Source of the DNA: Pseudomonas tumuqii | GTDB taxonomy: Bacteria > Pseudomonadota > Gammaproteobacteria > Pseudomonadales > Pseudomonadaceae | Assembly (NCBI RefSeq): GCF_013184545.1 | Contig: NZ_JAAOJA010000010.1 | Location: forward strand, 1-64,000 | Length of the DNA: 64,000 bases | Reading direction: 5' to 3' | Part shown: one piece after another, positions 35,013 through 45,659 of the stretch | Numbering within the stretch: position 1 is the stretch's first letter | Layout of the letters: each line of letters starts with the position of its first letter | Translations under genes and position numbers: made by a program | The notes under the pieces: model-generated | Told to the model about the DNA's origin: nothing | Seen by the model: the letters and a program-made list of their open reading frames with translations, nothing else | Databases searched by the model: none

Positions 35013-38000
35013 ATGCCGCGATTGCCGGCCATTCTCCTGTTGTGCTTGGTGTATTGGGTCAGTCCGGTTGCCGCCTTGCCGCTCAGCGAAGAGGAGCGCA
35101 GCTGGCTTGCCGAGCACCCCGTACTGCGTCTGGGCATCGACGCCGCCTGGCCGCCGTTCGAGTTCCGCGACCCACAGGGCCGCTACCAGGGCCTGGCCGC
35201 CGACTACATCGCGCTGCTCGAACAACGCCTGGGCGTGAGCCTGCAACCGAGCGCAACAGACAGCTGGAGCGAGGTACTGGAGCAGGCCAAGGCCGGCCAA
35301 CTCGATTTGCTTCCCGCGGTAATGGCGACCCCCGAGCGGCAGGCTTACCTGACCTTCACCCGCCCCTACCTGGATTTCCCGATAGTCATCCTGGCGCGCG
35401 ATGGCGGCCCGCAACCACGCGCAATGAAGGCTCTCTCTGGTCTGAAAATTACCGTGGTCGAGAATTATGCGCCCCACGAACTGCTGCGCCGCCAGCACCC
35501 GGACCTCCAGCTGCTGCCGTTACCGACCGTCAATGCCGCCCTGCTGGCCCTCGCCAGCGGCCAGGCCGATGCCATGATCGGCGACCTCGCTTCCAGCGCC
35601 TGGAGCCTGCGCCAGCTCAAGCTGGAAGGCCTGCTCATCAGCGGCGAAACGCCCTACCGCTACCAACTGGCCATGGCCGCGCCGCACGACCAGGCCATCC
35701 TCATCGGGATTCTCGACAAGCTGCTCGCCGACATCAGCAGCAGCGAAGTCGGCGCCCTGCAGGCCCGCTGGATCGGCAACCTGCATGACCGGCGCAGCAT
35801 CTGGCCTGAACTCCTGCTTTATGGCCTCCCGGGCCTGCTCGCACTGTGCGCCATCATCGCCGTGATCCTGCGCATCAACCGCCGCCTGCATGCCGAAATG
35901 AGCGCCCGCAGCCTGCTCGAACAGGAATTGCGCAACAGCGAACAGCACTACCGCAGCCTGGTGGAAAACCTCTCGGCCATCGCCTGGGAGGCACGCCTGG
36001 ATGACTACACCTTCACCTATGTCTCGCAGCACGCGGAAAAACTGCTCGGCTACCCGCTGGCCGACTGGAAGCGCCCAGGCTTCTGGCTGCGCACCCTGCA
36101 CCCGGACGATGCCCAGCAGGCCATGGAAGACTGCCTGCGCGAAAGCAGCGCCGGCCGCGACCATAGCCTCGACTACCGGATGTGTGCCGCCGACGGCCGC
36201 GTGTTATGGATCCGCGACATTGTCACCCTGGCCCGCAGTGGCGACCAGACGATCATGCGCGGTCTGATGGTCGACATCAGCGAAGCCAAACAGGCCGAGC
36301 TGGCCCTGCGCCTCTCCGAGCAGAAATTCGCCTCGGTGTTCCAGCAATGCCCGGACATCCTGGTGATCGCGCGCAGGGCCGACGGCTGCCTGCTGGAAGC
36401 CAACAACGCCTTCGAACAGCAGACCGGCATCCCGGTCAGCGAAGCGCTCGGCAAAACCGCCACCGAACTGGATATCTGGGGCATCCCCGGCATCGGCCAG
36501 ACCCTGCTCAAGCGCCTGCAAGGCGAGAGCCTGCGCAACCTGGAAATGCCCTTCCAGCGGCGTAACGGCCAACGCTTCACCGGGCTGATCTCCGCCCAGG
36601 CCTTCCAGCTCGCCGACACCCCGGCGCTGGTGGTGGTCGTACGTGACATCAGCCAGCTCAAAGCCACCCAACAGCAACTGCTGCTCTCCGAAGACAAATT
36701 CGCCAAAGCCTTCCACTCCTCCCCCGACGGCCTGCTGATCAGCCGCGTTCGGGATGGCCTGCTGGTCGAAGTCAACCAGGGTTTCACTCGCATCACCGGC
36801 TACAGCAGCAGCGAAGTGGCTCGGCGCTCGACCCTGGAACTGGGCGTCTGGGCCAACCCGGCGGATCGCACCCGGATGCTCGAGCAACTCACCCTGCACG
36901 GCAGCGTACGCGACCTGACCGCCCCGATCCGCGCCCGCAATGGCCAGATACGCCTGTGCGAGCTGTCCGTCCAACCGATCCAGATCGGCGATGAGCCCTG
37001 CCTGCTGACCATCGCCCGCGACATCACCGAACGCCAGGTCATGCAGGAAAAACTCCAGCAGGCCGCCACCGTATTCGAAAGCACCGCCGAAGGCGTGATG
37101 ATCACCGACCCCCAGCAGTGCATCGTCGCGGTCAACCGCGCCTTCAGCGAAATTACCGGTTTCAGCGAAGCCGAAGCGCTCGGGCAAACACCCCGGCTAC
37201 TCGCCTCCGGCCAGCACGACAGTGCCTTCTACAGTGCCATGTGGCACCAACTGGAAGCTGAAGGGCACTGGCAAGGGGAAATCTGGAACAGGCGCAAGAA
37301 CGCCGAGATTTTTCCGGAATGGCTGACCATCAGCGCCGTGCGCAACAAGGACCAACAGACCACGCACTTCGTCGGCGTATTCGCCGACATCAGCTCGCTC
37401 AAGCATGCCCAGGCCCGCCTCGACTACCAGGCCCACCACGACCCGCTGACCGGCCTGCCCAACCGCATACTGTTCGAAGCGCGACTGCATGCAGCCCTCG
37501 ACGATGCGCAAACCAACGACCGCCGAGGCGCGGTCCTGTTTCTCGACCTCGACCGCTTCAAGCACATCAACGACAGCCTCGGCCACCCGGTCGGCGACCA
37601 GCTGCTCAAGAGCATCGCCATCCGCCTCAAGGAACAACTGCGCGACATCGACACCGTCGCCCGGCTCGGCGGCGACGAATTCATCATCCTGCTGCCGGGC
37701 CTGCACCAGACCGACGACGACGCCAAACTGGTCGCCAACAAACTGCTCGCCTGCTTCAGCCTGCCCTTCTACTTCGACGACCACGAGTTCCATATCAGCG
37801 CCAGCATCGGTATCAGCCTGTACCCCGATGACGGCCTGGATGTCGCCACCCTGGTGAAGAACGCCGACGCCGCCATGTACCGCTCCAAAGCCAAAGGCCG
37901 CAACCGGGTCGAAATGTACACCCACGACCTGACCTTCCAGGCCACCGAACGCATGACCCTGGAACATGAACTGCGCCGCGCCCTGGAGCGTGAAGAACTG

Positions 38001-38750
38001 CAACTCTACTACCAGCCGAAACTCAACCTGGGCACCCAGCGCCTGGCCGGCGCCGAAGCCCTGGTGCGCTGGATCCACCCCGTATTTGGTGAAATTCCGC
38101 CGGACCGCTTCATACCCCTGGCCGAAGAGAACGGCCTGATCCTGCCGCTGGGCGACTGGGTGCTGCAGCAAGCCTGCCGGCAAATGGGCGAATGGCAACG
38201 CCTCCACGCACCGTTCGGCCCCCTCTCGGTCAACCTGGCCGGCGCCCAACTGCGGCAACCGCAGCTGCTCGAACACATCTCGCAGCTGCTGAAGGACAAC
38301 TCACTCGACCCCAGCCTGCTGCAACTGGAAATCACCGAAAGCTTCATCATGAACCAGACCGAGGACGCCCTGAGCATCCTCCACCAACTCAAGGCCCTCG
38401 GCGTGCAACTGGCGATCGACGACTTCGGCACCGGCTACTCCTCGCTGAGTTACCTCAAGCGCCTGCCGCTGGACACCCTGAAAATCGACCAATCCTTCGT
38501 CCGCGGCCTGCCGAACGACCCGCACGACGTGGCCATTGCCCGCGCCATCATCGCCCTGGGTCGCAGCATGCAACTCACGGTGATCGCCGAAGGCGTGGAA
38601 ACCAAGGCCCAGGAACTGTTTCTCGCCACCGAAGGCTGCGAACAGATCCAGGGCTTCGTCCTGAGCCGCCCCCTCGCCGCCGACGCCTTTGCCCATAATT
38701 TCCTCGGCCCACGTCGTTCGGTTGGCGCTGCAGAGAAGGCACCGGTATAA
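35013..38750 (+). CDS. rmcA: RmcA-like c-di-GMP enzyme (SBP-PAS-GGDEF-EAL)
   Basis: A 1245-residue inner-membrane protein: signal peptide (1-22), SBP_bac_3 periplasmic sensor (about 35-255), one membrane helix (about 270-288), four PAS units (about 310-815), GGDEF domain with intact RLGGDEF (about 885-892) and EAL domain with AEALVRW (about 1015) plus DDFGTGYSSL. Length and domain order match RmcA of P. aeruginosa, which lowers c-di-GMP in response to phenazine/redox state. Both catalytic motifs are intact; which activity dominates needs assay. Located between rpoD and tRNA-Met as in P. aeruginosa. Confidence 0.88.
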   Translation: MPRLPAILLLCLVYWVSPVAALPLSEEERSWLAEHPVLRLGIDAAWPPFEFRDPQGRYQGLAADYIALLEQRLGVSLQPSATDSWSEVLEQAKAGQLDLLPAVMATPERQAYLTFTRPYLDFPIVILARDGGPQPRAMKALSGLKITVVENYAPHELLRRQHPDLQLLPLPTVNAALLALASGQADAMIGDLASSAWSLRQLKLEGLLISGETPYRYQLAMAAPHDQAILIGILDKLLADISSSEVGALQARWIGNLHDRRSIWPELLLYGLPGLLALCAIIAVILRINRRLHAEMSARSLLEQELRNSEQHYRSLVENLSAIAWEARLDDYTFTYVSQHAEKLLGYPLADWKRPGFWLRTLHPDDAQQAMEDCLRESSAGRDHSLDYRMCAADGRVLWIRDIVTLARSGDQTIMRGLMVDISEAKQAELALRLSEQKFASVFQQCPDILVIARRADGCLLEANNAFEQQTGIPVSEALGKTATELDIWGIPGIGQTLLKRLQGESLRNLEMPFQRRNGQRFTGLISAQAFQLADTPALVVVVRDISQLKATQQQLLLSEDKFAKAFHSSPDGLLISRVRDGLLVEVNQGFTRITGYSSSEVARRSTLELGVWANPADRTRMLEQLTLHGSVRDLTAPIRARNGQIRLCELSVQPIQIGDEPCLLTIARDITERQVMQEKLQQAATVFESTAEGVMITDPQQCIVAVNRAFSEITGFSEAEALGQTPRLLASGQHDSAFYSAMWHQLEAEGHWQGEIWNRRKNAEIFPEWLTISAVRNKDQQTTHFVGVFADISSLKHAQARLDYQAHHDPLTGLPNRILFEARLHAALDDAQTNDRRGAVLFLDLDRFKHINDSLGHPVGDQLLKSIAIRLKEQLRDIDTVARLGGDEFIILLPGLHQTDDDAKLVANKLLACFSLPFYFDDHEFHISASIGISLYPDDGLDVATLVKNADAAMYRSKAKGRNRVEMYTHDLTFQATERMTLEHELRRALEREELQLYYQPKLNLGTQRLAGAEALVRWIHPVFGEIPPDRFIPLAEENGLILPLGDWVLQQACRQMGEWQRLHAPFGPLSVNLAGAQLRQPQLLEHISQLLKDNSLDPSLLQLEITESFIMNQTEDALSILHQLKALGVQLAIDDFGTGYSSLSYLKRLPLDTLKIDQSFVRGLPNDPHDVAIARAIIALGRSMQLTVIAEGVETKAQELFLATEGCEQIQGFVLSRPLAADAFAHNFLGPRRSVGAAEKAPV

Positions 38751-38751
38751 T
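38722..38751 (+). promoter_or_regulatory. tRNA-Met promoter
   Basis: TTGGCG (38722-38727), an 18-base spacer and TATAAT (38746-38751), overlapping the end of rmcA, with transcription expected just before the tRNA at 38767. Confidence 0.65.
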
Positions 38752-38766
38752 CCGCCGGCTTCTGAG

Positions 38767-38842
<76 letters not shown>

Positions 38843-38847
38843 ACCTC

Positions 38848-38872
38848 AAAGCCGCGCACTGCGCGGCTTTTT
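38848..38872 (+). terminator. terminator after tRNA-Met
   Basis: AAAGCCGCGC-ACT-GCGCGGCTTT followed by TT: a 10-bp stem 5 bases after the CCA end. Confidence 0.88.
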
Positions 38873-38899
38873 GCTGCGTGGGCTTTGCCGAGAGCAAAC

Positions 38900-39058
38900 T
38901 CAACGCTTGGCGATGATATACACCGCGTGAACGATGCCGGGGATGTAGCCGAGCAGGGTCAGCAGGATGTTCAGCCAGAAGGCGCCAGCGAAGCCGACTT
39001 GCAGAAATACGCCGAGTGGCGGCAAGAGGATGGCGATCAGAATACGGACCAGGTCCAC
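38900..39058 (-). CDS. yqaE: YqaE/Pmp3-family membrane peptide
   Basis: A 52-residue peptide beginning MDLVRILIAILLPPLGVFLQ and ending GIVHAVYIIAKR. It has two hydrophobic helices and the LPPLGVFL and LLGYIPGIVHAVYII signatures of the UPF0057/PMP3 family, linked to membrane potential and stress. It uses GTG at 39058 with AAGGAG 8 bases upstream. Convergent with the tRNA; divergent from the sigma-54 regulator. Confidence 0.9.
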   Translation of the reverse strand: MDLVRILIAILLPPLGVFLQVGFAGAFWLNILLTLLGYIPGIVHAVYIIAKR

Positions 39059-39188
39059 GGGCGTTCTCCTTAGTAGGATTGATCAGGCATATACAAGGTC
39101 GACCGTGCAGGTTCGCCCGAGGTTCCTTGCCGCTTTCGCGCGGCGCTGGCCATAATCGGCCGCACTCTTTCTTCGGAACCTTGCTGCC

Positions 39189-40658
<1,470 letters not shown>

Positions 40659-40714
40659 ACCGGGGATGGGAGCGGTGGCGGTAGACACGCAGATTGGTCG
40701 GCGCATGGGGAATT

Positions 40715-40731
40715 GGTGCGCACGGCGCACC
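40715..40731. repeat. REP-like GGTGCG/CGCACC hairpin
   Basis: GGTGCG-CACGG-CGCACC followed by CTACC. Relatives are seen at 49900-49973 and 61544-61560. Confidence 0.55.
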
Positions 40732-40761
40732 CTACCGCCTGTACGCACCGCCAGGCCTTTA

Positions 40762-40830
40762 TGTCCATGAAACTGGATACATCTTGCGAGAGAAACTCCA
40801 TAAATCCATACATGTCCATAAATATGGACA
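40762..40830 (+). promoter_or_regulatory. putative enhancer sites for the sigma-54 activator
   Basis: A near-perfect palindrome TGTCCATAAATATGGACA (40813-40830) and a second related dyad, TGTCCAT (40762-40768) with TGGATACA (40774-40781), plus extra TCCAT half-sites between. They lie about 135-200 bases upstream of the -24 element, the normal distance for enhancer-binding proteins. The AT-rich stretch stands out from its GC-rich surroundings. Confidence 0.6.
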
Positions 40831-40961
40831 CTATCCCACCGCTCGCGGGAAGCTCAGGCCATATCCGAAAAAAGGCATATCACTGCGAATAACCAGAGAA
40901 ACCGCGCTACTTAACCGCTGATCGCTACCCAATCCACCTTACCCAGCCAAGCGCAAGCAAC

Positions 40962-40978
40962 CTGGCACGTCTTTCGCT
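40962..40978 (+). promoter_or_regulatory. sigma-54 promoter of the permease cluster
   Basis: CTGGCACGTCTTTCGCT matches YTGGCACGNNNNTTGCW with one mismatch in the -12 box. GG (40964) and GC (40976) have the exact 12-base spacing. Transcription should begin near 40989. Confidence 0.75.
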
Positions 40979-41056
40979 CTAGGTTCTTCCATGGATTGCG
41001 TATCTGCCTGAGTGCACCACGCAGCCACCCGCGGCACGCCATAGAGCGGTGCCTAA

Positions 41057-41064
41057 AACAACAA
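41057..41064 (+). promoter_or_regulatory. CA motif before the GntP-type permease
   Basis: AACAACAA within AAAACAACAACAAAAGG, next to the AAGGAA ribosome site: candidate Crc/Hfq target. Confidence 0.5.
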
Positions 41065-41081
41065 CAAAAGGAACATCCCCA

Positions 41082-42467
41082 ATGGGTACCCTCGGTATTC
41101 TGATTTCCCTCGCGCTGTTGATGTACCTCGCCTACCGCGGCATCAACGTGCTGATCCTCGCTCCACTGCTGGCCCTGCTCGCCCTGCTGTTTTCCGGCGA
41201 TATCGCCATGTTGCTGCCGACCTACACCCAGGTGTTCATGAAGGCCATGGGCGGCTACGTCATCCAGTTCTTCCCGTTGTTCCTGCTCGGTGCGCTGTTC
41301 GGCAAGCTGATGGACGACTCCGGTTCGGCCCGCGCCATCGCCCACGGCATAGTCGCCAAGGTCGGTAGCCAGCGGGCGATCCTCGCCATCGTGCTGGCCT
41401 GCGGCATCCTCACCTACGGCGGCGTGTCGCTGTTCGTGGTGGCCTTCGCCGTGTACCCGATCGGCGCCGCGCTGTTCCGCGAGGCCGCGATTCCCAAGCG
41501 TTTGATCCCCGGCGCCATCGCCTTGGGCTCCTTCACCTTCACCATGACCGCCCTGCCCGGCACCCCGGCGATCCAGAACGCCATTCCCAACCCGTTCTTC
41601 GGCACCGACGCCTTCGCCGCGCCGGGTCTTGGCCTGATCGCCGGCCTGATCATGTTCGGTCTCGGCACCTGGTGGCTGACCGCCCAGGCGCGCAAGCTGA
41701 AAGCGGCCGGCGAAGGCTACGGCGAGCACCGCGACGACCCGGTGGCCGAGGACAACCGCAGCATCCCCGGTTTCTGGCTGGCGCTGCTGCCGATCCTGCT
41801 GGTGATCGTGCTGAACTTCGTGATGGCCAAGCAGGTGCTGCCCAGCCTCGACGCCAGCTACCTGGCCAAGCCGGAATTCGGCGGCCTGCAGGATGCCAAA
41901 TCGCTGATCGGCATCTGGTCGATCATCGTCGCCCTGAGCGCGGCGATCCTGCTGCTGATCGCATTGCACTGGCAGCGCTGGCTGGACCTGAAGAAAACCG
42001 TCAACGATGGCGCTTTCGGCTCGATGCTGCCGATCCTCAACACCGCCGCCGAAGTCGGTTACGGCACCGTGATCGCCTCCCTGGCCGGCTTCGTGGTGAT
42101 TCGCGACCTGGTGCTCGGCGTCTCCGCCAACCCGCTGATCTCCGAGGCGGTGGCGGTGAACATTCTCGCCGGCATCACCGGCTCGGCCTCCGGCGGCATG
42201 TCGATCGCCCTCAAGACCCTCGGCGAGCAGTACCTGACCCTGGCCACCAGCGCCGGTATCAGCCCGGAGCTGCTGCACCGGGTCGCCGCCATGGCCTCCG
42301 GCTGCATGGACACCCTGCCGCACAACGGCGCGGTGATCTCGCTGCTGGCGATCTGCAAGCTGACTCATCGCGAGTCGTACAAATTCATCTTCGTCAACAC
42401 CGTGGCCTTCCCCATGGTGGCGTTGGTCATGGTGATTACCCTCGGCACCCTGTTCGGCAGTTTCTAA
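41082..42467 (+). CDS. GntP-family organic-acid permease
   Basis: A 461-residue protein with about 12 hydrophobic segments. ATG at 41082 follows AAGGAA. The GntP-family signatures TYGGVSLFVVAFAVYPI, MTALPGTPAIQNAIP and GSASGGMSIAL are seen. Family members take up gluconate or small hydroxy/keto acids; the CoA-transferase next to it favours a short-chain (hydroxy/keto) acid. Controlled by the sigma-54 promoter upstream and probably by Crc. Followed by a 52-bp REP hairpin. Confidence 0.85.
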   Translation: MGTLGILISLALLMYLAYRGINVLILAPLLALLALLFSGDIAMLLPTYTQVFMKAMGGYVIQFFPLFLLGALFGKLMDDSGSARAIAHGIVAKVGSQRAILAIVLACGILTYGGVSLFVVAFAVYPIGAALFREAAIPKRLIPGAIALGSFTFTMTALPGTPAIQNAIPNPFFGTDAFAAPGLGLIAGLIMFGLGTWWLTAQARKLKAAGEGYGEHRDDPVAEDNRSIPGFWLALLPILLVIVLNFVMAKQVLPSLDASYLAKPEFGGLQDAKSLIGIWSIIVALSAAILLLIALHWQRWLDLKKTVNDGAFGSMLPILNTAAEVGYGTVIASLAGFVVIRDLVLGVSANPLISEAVAVNILAGITGSASGGMSIALKTLGEQYLTLATSAGISPELLHRVAAMASGCMDTLPHNGAVISLLAICKLTHRESYKFIFVNTVAFPMVALVMVITLGTLFGSF

Positions 42468-42478
42468 GCAATAGACCC

Positions 42479-42530
42479 GTAGGAGCGGGCCATGCCCGCG
42501 AAACCCATCGCGGGCATGGCCCGCTCCTAC
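42479..42530. repeat. REP hairpin with 23-base perfect arms
   Basis: The arms (42479-42501 and 42508-42530) begin GTAGGAGCGGGCCATGCC and are exact inverses with loop AACCCA. This is the GTAGGAGCGGGC-type Pseudomonas REP. It lies between the permease and CoA-transferase genes and can partially block or stabilise their common message. Confidence 0.8.
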
Positions 42531-42564
42531 GGTCGAGATACCCCTTTCGTTACGAGTACCCGCC

Positions 42565-44115
42565 ATGAGCAAGATCATGACTGCCGCCGCTGCGGTGGCG
42601 CGCATCGCCGATAACGCCAACGTCGCCACCGGTGGCTTCGTCGGCATCGGTTTCGCCGAGGAAATCGCCATCGCCCTGGAGCAGCGCTTCCAGAGCGAAC
42701 AGGCACCGCGCGACCTGACCCTGGTGTATGCCGCCGGCCAAGGCGACGGCAAGGGCCGCGGCCTCAACCACCTGGCCCATGAAGGCCTGGTGCGGCGGGT
42801 AATCGGCGGCCACTGGGGCCTGGTGCCGGGGCTGCAGAAGCTGGCGGTGGACAACCGCATCGAAGCCTACAACCTGCCGCAAGGGGTGATCTCGCAACTG
42901 TTCCGCGACATCGCCGCCGGCAAGCCGGGGCAGCTATCCCGCGTCGGCCTGGGCACCTTCGTCGACCCCGAGTTCGGCGGCGGCAAGCTCAACGCCTGCA
43001 CCACCGTCGACCTGGTGCGGCGCATGCCGATCGACGGCGAGGACTACCTGTTCTACCCGACCTTGCCGATCCACGTCGGTATCGTCCGCGCCACCAGTGC
43101 CGATCCGGACGGCAACCTGAGCTTCGAGCGCGAGGCGCTGACAATCGAGAGCCTGGCCATCGCCATGGCCGCGCACAATTCCGGCGGCATGGTGATCGCC
43201 CAGGTCGAGCGCATCGTCGAACGCGGCTCGCTGAATCCCCGCGAGGTGAAGATCCCCGGCATCCTGGTCGACTGCGTGGTGGTCGCCGAACCGCAGAACC
43301 ACCAGCAGACCTTCGCCACCGCCTACAACCCGGCGTTCGCCGCCGAGACCCGGGTGCCGGTGGACAGCCTGGCGCCGCTGCCGTTGGACGTGCGCAAGCT
43401 GATCGCCCGCCGCGCCGCCCTGGAGCTCAAGGCCGGCGCGGTGGTCAACCTCGGTATCGGCATGCCCGAAGGCGTCGCCGCGGTGGCCGCCGAGGAAGGC
43501 GTGATCGAACGCCTGACCCTGACCGCCGAACCGGGCGTGATCGGCGGCATCCCCGCGTCGGGCCTGGACTTCGGCGCGGCGAGCAACCACAGCGCGCTGC
43601 TCGACCAGCCCTACCAGTTCGACTTCTACGACGGCGGTGGCCTCGACCTGGCCTTTCTCGGCCTGGCCCAGGCGGACGCAGCGGGCAACCTCAACGTGTC
43701 GAAGTTCGGTTCGCGCCTGGCCGGCGCCGGCGGCTTTATCAACATCAGCCAGAATGCCAAGCGGGTGGTGTTCGTCGGCACCTTCAGCGCCGGCCCGCAG
43801 GACATCCGCATCGAGGATGGCCGGCTGCGCATCGTCAAGGACGGCGAGCTGCGCAAGTTCGTCGCCGCGGTGGAACAGCGCACCTTCGCCGGGCGCCGGG
43901 CCGCCGAACGCGGCCAGCCGGTGCTCTACGTCACCGAACGCTGCGTGTTCCAGCTGAGCGTCGACGGCCTGGAGCTGATCGAGATCGCCCCCGGCGTCGA
44001 CCTCGAACGCGACATCCTCGCGCGTATGGACTTCATGCCCAGCGTGCGCCAGCCGCGGCTGATGGAGGCACGGCTGTTCCGCCCCGAACGGCTGGGCCTG
44101 CACCAGACCTTGTAA
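42565..44115 (+). CDS. acyl-CoA:acetate/3-ketoacid CoA-transferase, fused alpha-beta (YdiF type)
   Basis: A 516-residue family I CoA-transferase with alpha half (1-270) and beta half (275-516) in one chain. Alpha GGFVGIGF loop at 23-30; beta NLGIGMPEG (295-303) and catalytic Glu322 in LTAEPGVIGG, followed by YDGGGLDLAFLGLAQ and the GKFG-like SKFGSR. It moves CoA from an acyl donor to a carboxylic acid so it can be oxidised. With the GntP permease and OprD porin it forms an uptake and activation set; the substrate is unknown. The ribosome site is weak. A clear terminator follows. Confidence 0.88.
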   Translation: MSKIMTAAAAVARIADNANVATGGFVGIGFAEEIAIALEQRFQSEQAPRDLTLVYAAGQGDGKGRGLNHLAHEGLVRRVIGGHWGLVPGLQKLAVDNRIEAYNLPQGVISQLFRDIAAGKPGQLSRVGLGTFVDPEFGGGKLNACTTVDLVRRMPIDGEDYLFYPTLPIHVGIVRATSADPDGNLSFEREALTIESLAIAMAAHNSGGMVIAQVERIVERGSLNPREVKIPGILVDCVVVAEPQNHQQTFATAYNPAFAAETRVPVDSLAPLPLDVRKLIARRAALELKAGAVVNLGIGMPEGVAAVAAEEGVIERLTLTAEPGVIGGIPASGLDFGAASNHSALLDQPYQFDFYDGGGLDLAFLGLAQADAAGNLNVSKFGSRLAGAGGFINISQNAKRVVFVGTFSAGPQDIRIEDGRLRIVKDGELRKFVAAVEQRTFAGRRAAERGQPVLYVTERCVFQLSVDGLELIEIAPGVDLERDILARMDFMPSVRQPRLMEARLFRPERLGLHQTL

Positions 44116-44129
44116 CGCTTGAGCGAAAA

Positions 44130-44161
44130 CGCGGGCCCGCCCTTGGGCCCGCGCCTTTTTT
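44130..44161 (+). terminator. terminator after the CoA-transferase
   Basis: GCGGGCCC-GCCCTT-GGGCCCGC, then GCC and six T. It separates the CoA-transferase from the porin, which therefore may have its own promoter. Confidence 0.85.
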
Positions 44162-44240
44162 CAGCTGTCACCCACTCCCACGGCGCGGCCCCTGCACGCG
44201 TTGCCTGGCCGGCTGTGGACCAAACAGCCGTATCCACAAT

Positions 44241-44248
44241 AACAACAA
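44241..44248 (+). promoter_or_regulatory. CA motif before the porin gene
   Basis: AACAACAA (in CAATAACAACAAGAGG) overlaps the region just before the AGAGGAAA ribosome site: candidate Crc/Hfq target, like that of the permease. Confidence 0.5.
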
Positions 44249-44260
44249 GAGGAAATACCC

Positions 44261-45514
44261 ATGCGCCACACCCCGCACTTGCTCGCCGCGAGCATCACCC
44301 TGGGCCTGGCTGGCCCGGCCAGCGCCGCCTTCATCGACGACAGCCAGGCCGTGCTCGACGCGCGCAACTTCTACTTCAATCGCGACTTCCGCCAGGACGG
44401 CGCGGCGCAGAGCAAGGCCGAGGAATGGGCCCAGGGCTTTATCCTCCGCCTCGACTCCGGCTACACGGAAGGGTCCATCGGCGTCGGTGTCGACGCCATC
44501 GGCCTGCTCGGGATCAAGCTGGATTCCAGTCCCGACCGGGTCGGCACCGGCATCCTCAAGAGTGACCGCGAGGCGCCCAGGCGCGCCCAGGACGAGTACG
44601 GCGAGCTCGGCCTCACCGCCAAGCTGCGCGCGTCGAACAGCACCCTCAAGCTCGGCACCCTGCAACCGCTGCTGCCGGCGCTGATGCGCAACGACAGCCG
44701 CCTGCTGCCGCAGACCTTCCGCGGCGCCTGGCTGAACAGCAACGAAGTGGAAGGTCTGAGCCTGGACCTCGGCCGCATCGACCGGGTCAACCAGCGCGAC
44801 TCGTCCGACAATGAGCAGATGAGCGTATTCAACGGCGGCAAGCGCAATATCGTGCTGGGCAGCGCCAAGACCAGCGACGAATTCCTCTTCGCCGGCGGCC
44901 GCTACCAGTGGACGCCCGAGCTCGCGACCAGCTACTACTACGGCGGCCTCGATGGCATCTACCAGCAGCACCTGGTCAACCTGGTACACCAGCTGTCGCT
45001 GGGCGAGGGCCAGAGCTTCAAGTCGGATATCCGCTTCGCCCGCTCCACGGACGACGGCGGCAGCAACGTCGACAACGACGCCTTCGGCGCGCTGTTCACC
45101 TACCGTCTGGGCGGCCACGGTTTCGGCGCCGGCTACCAGCAGCTGAGCGGCGACACCGGCTTCGCCTACATCGCCGGCTCGGACAACGCGCTGGTCAACC
45201 TGGTGCAGATCAACGATTTCGGCAACCAGGACGAGCGCTCCTGGCAGGCGCGCTACGACTACGACTTCGCCGGCCTCGGCCTGCCGGGTTTGACCTTCAT
45301 GACCCGCTACCTGTCCGGCGACAACGTCGAGCGTGGCGCCGGGTTGAGCGAAGGCAAGACCTGGGAGCGCAACACCGACATCGCCTACGTGGTGCAGAGC
45401 GGCCCGCTGAAGAACTTCGGCCTGCGCCTGCGCAACGCCAGCACCCGCAGCAACATCGGCAGCGATCTGGACGAGAACCGCTTGATCCTCAGCTACAGCC
45501 TGGCGCTCTGGTAA
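44261..45514 (+). CDS. OprD-family outer-membrane porin
   Basis: A 417-residue OprD/OccD-OccK type porin: signal peptide (1-22, PASAAF), then FIDDSQAVLDARNFYFNRDF, the classical start of the mature family, and a barrel ending in aromatic residues (LILSYSLALW). These porins admit amino acids or carboxylates. Its place in the cluster suggests it imports the same acid as the permease. AGAGGAAA precedes the ATG. Confidence 0.93.
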   Translation: MRHTPHLLAASITLGLAGPASAAFIDDSQAVLDARNFYFNRDFRQDGAAQSKAEEWAQGFILRLDSGYTEGSIGVGVDAIGLLGIKLDSSPDRVGTGILKSDREAPRRAQDEYGELGLTAKLRASNSTLKLGTLQPLLPALMRNDSRLLPQTFRGAWLNSNEVEGLSLDLGRIDRVNQRDSSDNEQMSVFNGGKRNIVLGSAKTSDEFLFAGGRYQWTPELATSYYYGGLDGIYQQHLVNLVHQLSLGEGQSFKSDIRFARSTDDGGSNVDNDAFGALFTYRLGGHGFGAGYQQLSGDTGFAYIAGSDNALVNLVQINDFGNQDERSWQARYDYDFAGLGLPGLTFMTRYLSGDNVERGAGLSEGKTWERNTDIAYVVQSGPLKNFGLRLRNASTRSNIGSDLDENRLILSYSLALW

Positions 45515-45552
45515 GACACAACACCCGCTCGATTGCTCTCCAGCCTTTATTT

Positions 45553-45579
45553 GCCGGGCCCGGTGGCCCGGCTTCTTTC
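45553..45579 (+). terminator. terminator-like hairpin after the porin
   Basis: GCCGGGCC-CGGT-GGCCCGGC followed by TTCTTTC. Confidence 0.7.
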
Positions 45580-45659
45580 GTTGCGGGCAGTCAGTACGGC
45601 GGGCCATGTGCAGGGGTAGATCGGCGCCGGGGCTTTCCCGGCTTGCATCCGGACTGATT

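Noticed and set aside
34952..35137. short minus-strand ORF upstream of rmcA
   Set aside because: Overlaps the start of rmcA antisense and has no homology-like features.
40911..42860. 649-codon minus-strand open frame
   Set aside because: Antisense to the GntP-type permease and across the sigma-54 promoter; no motif.
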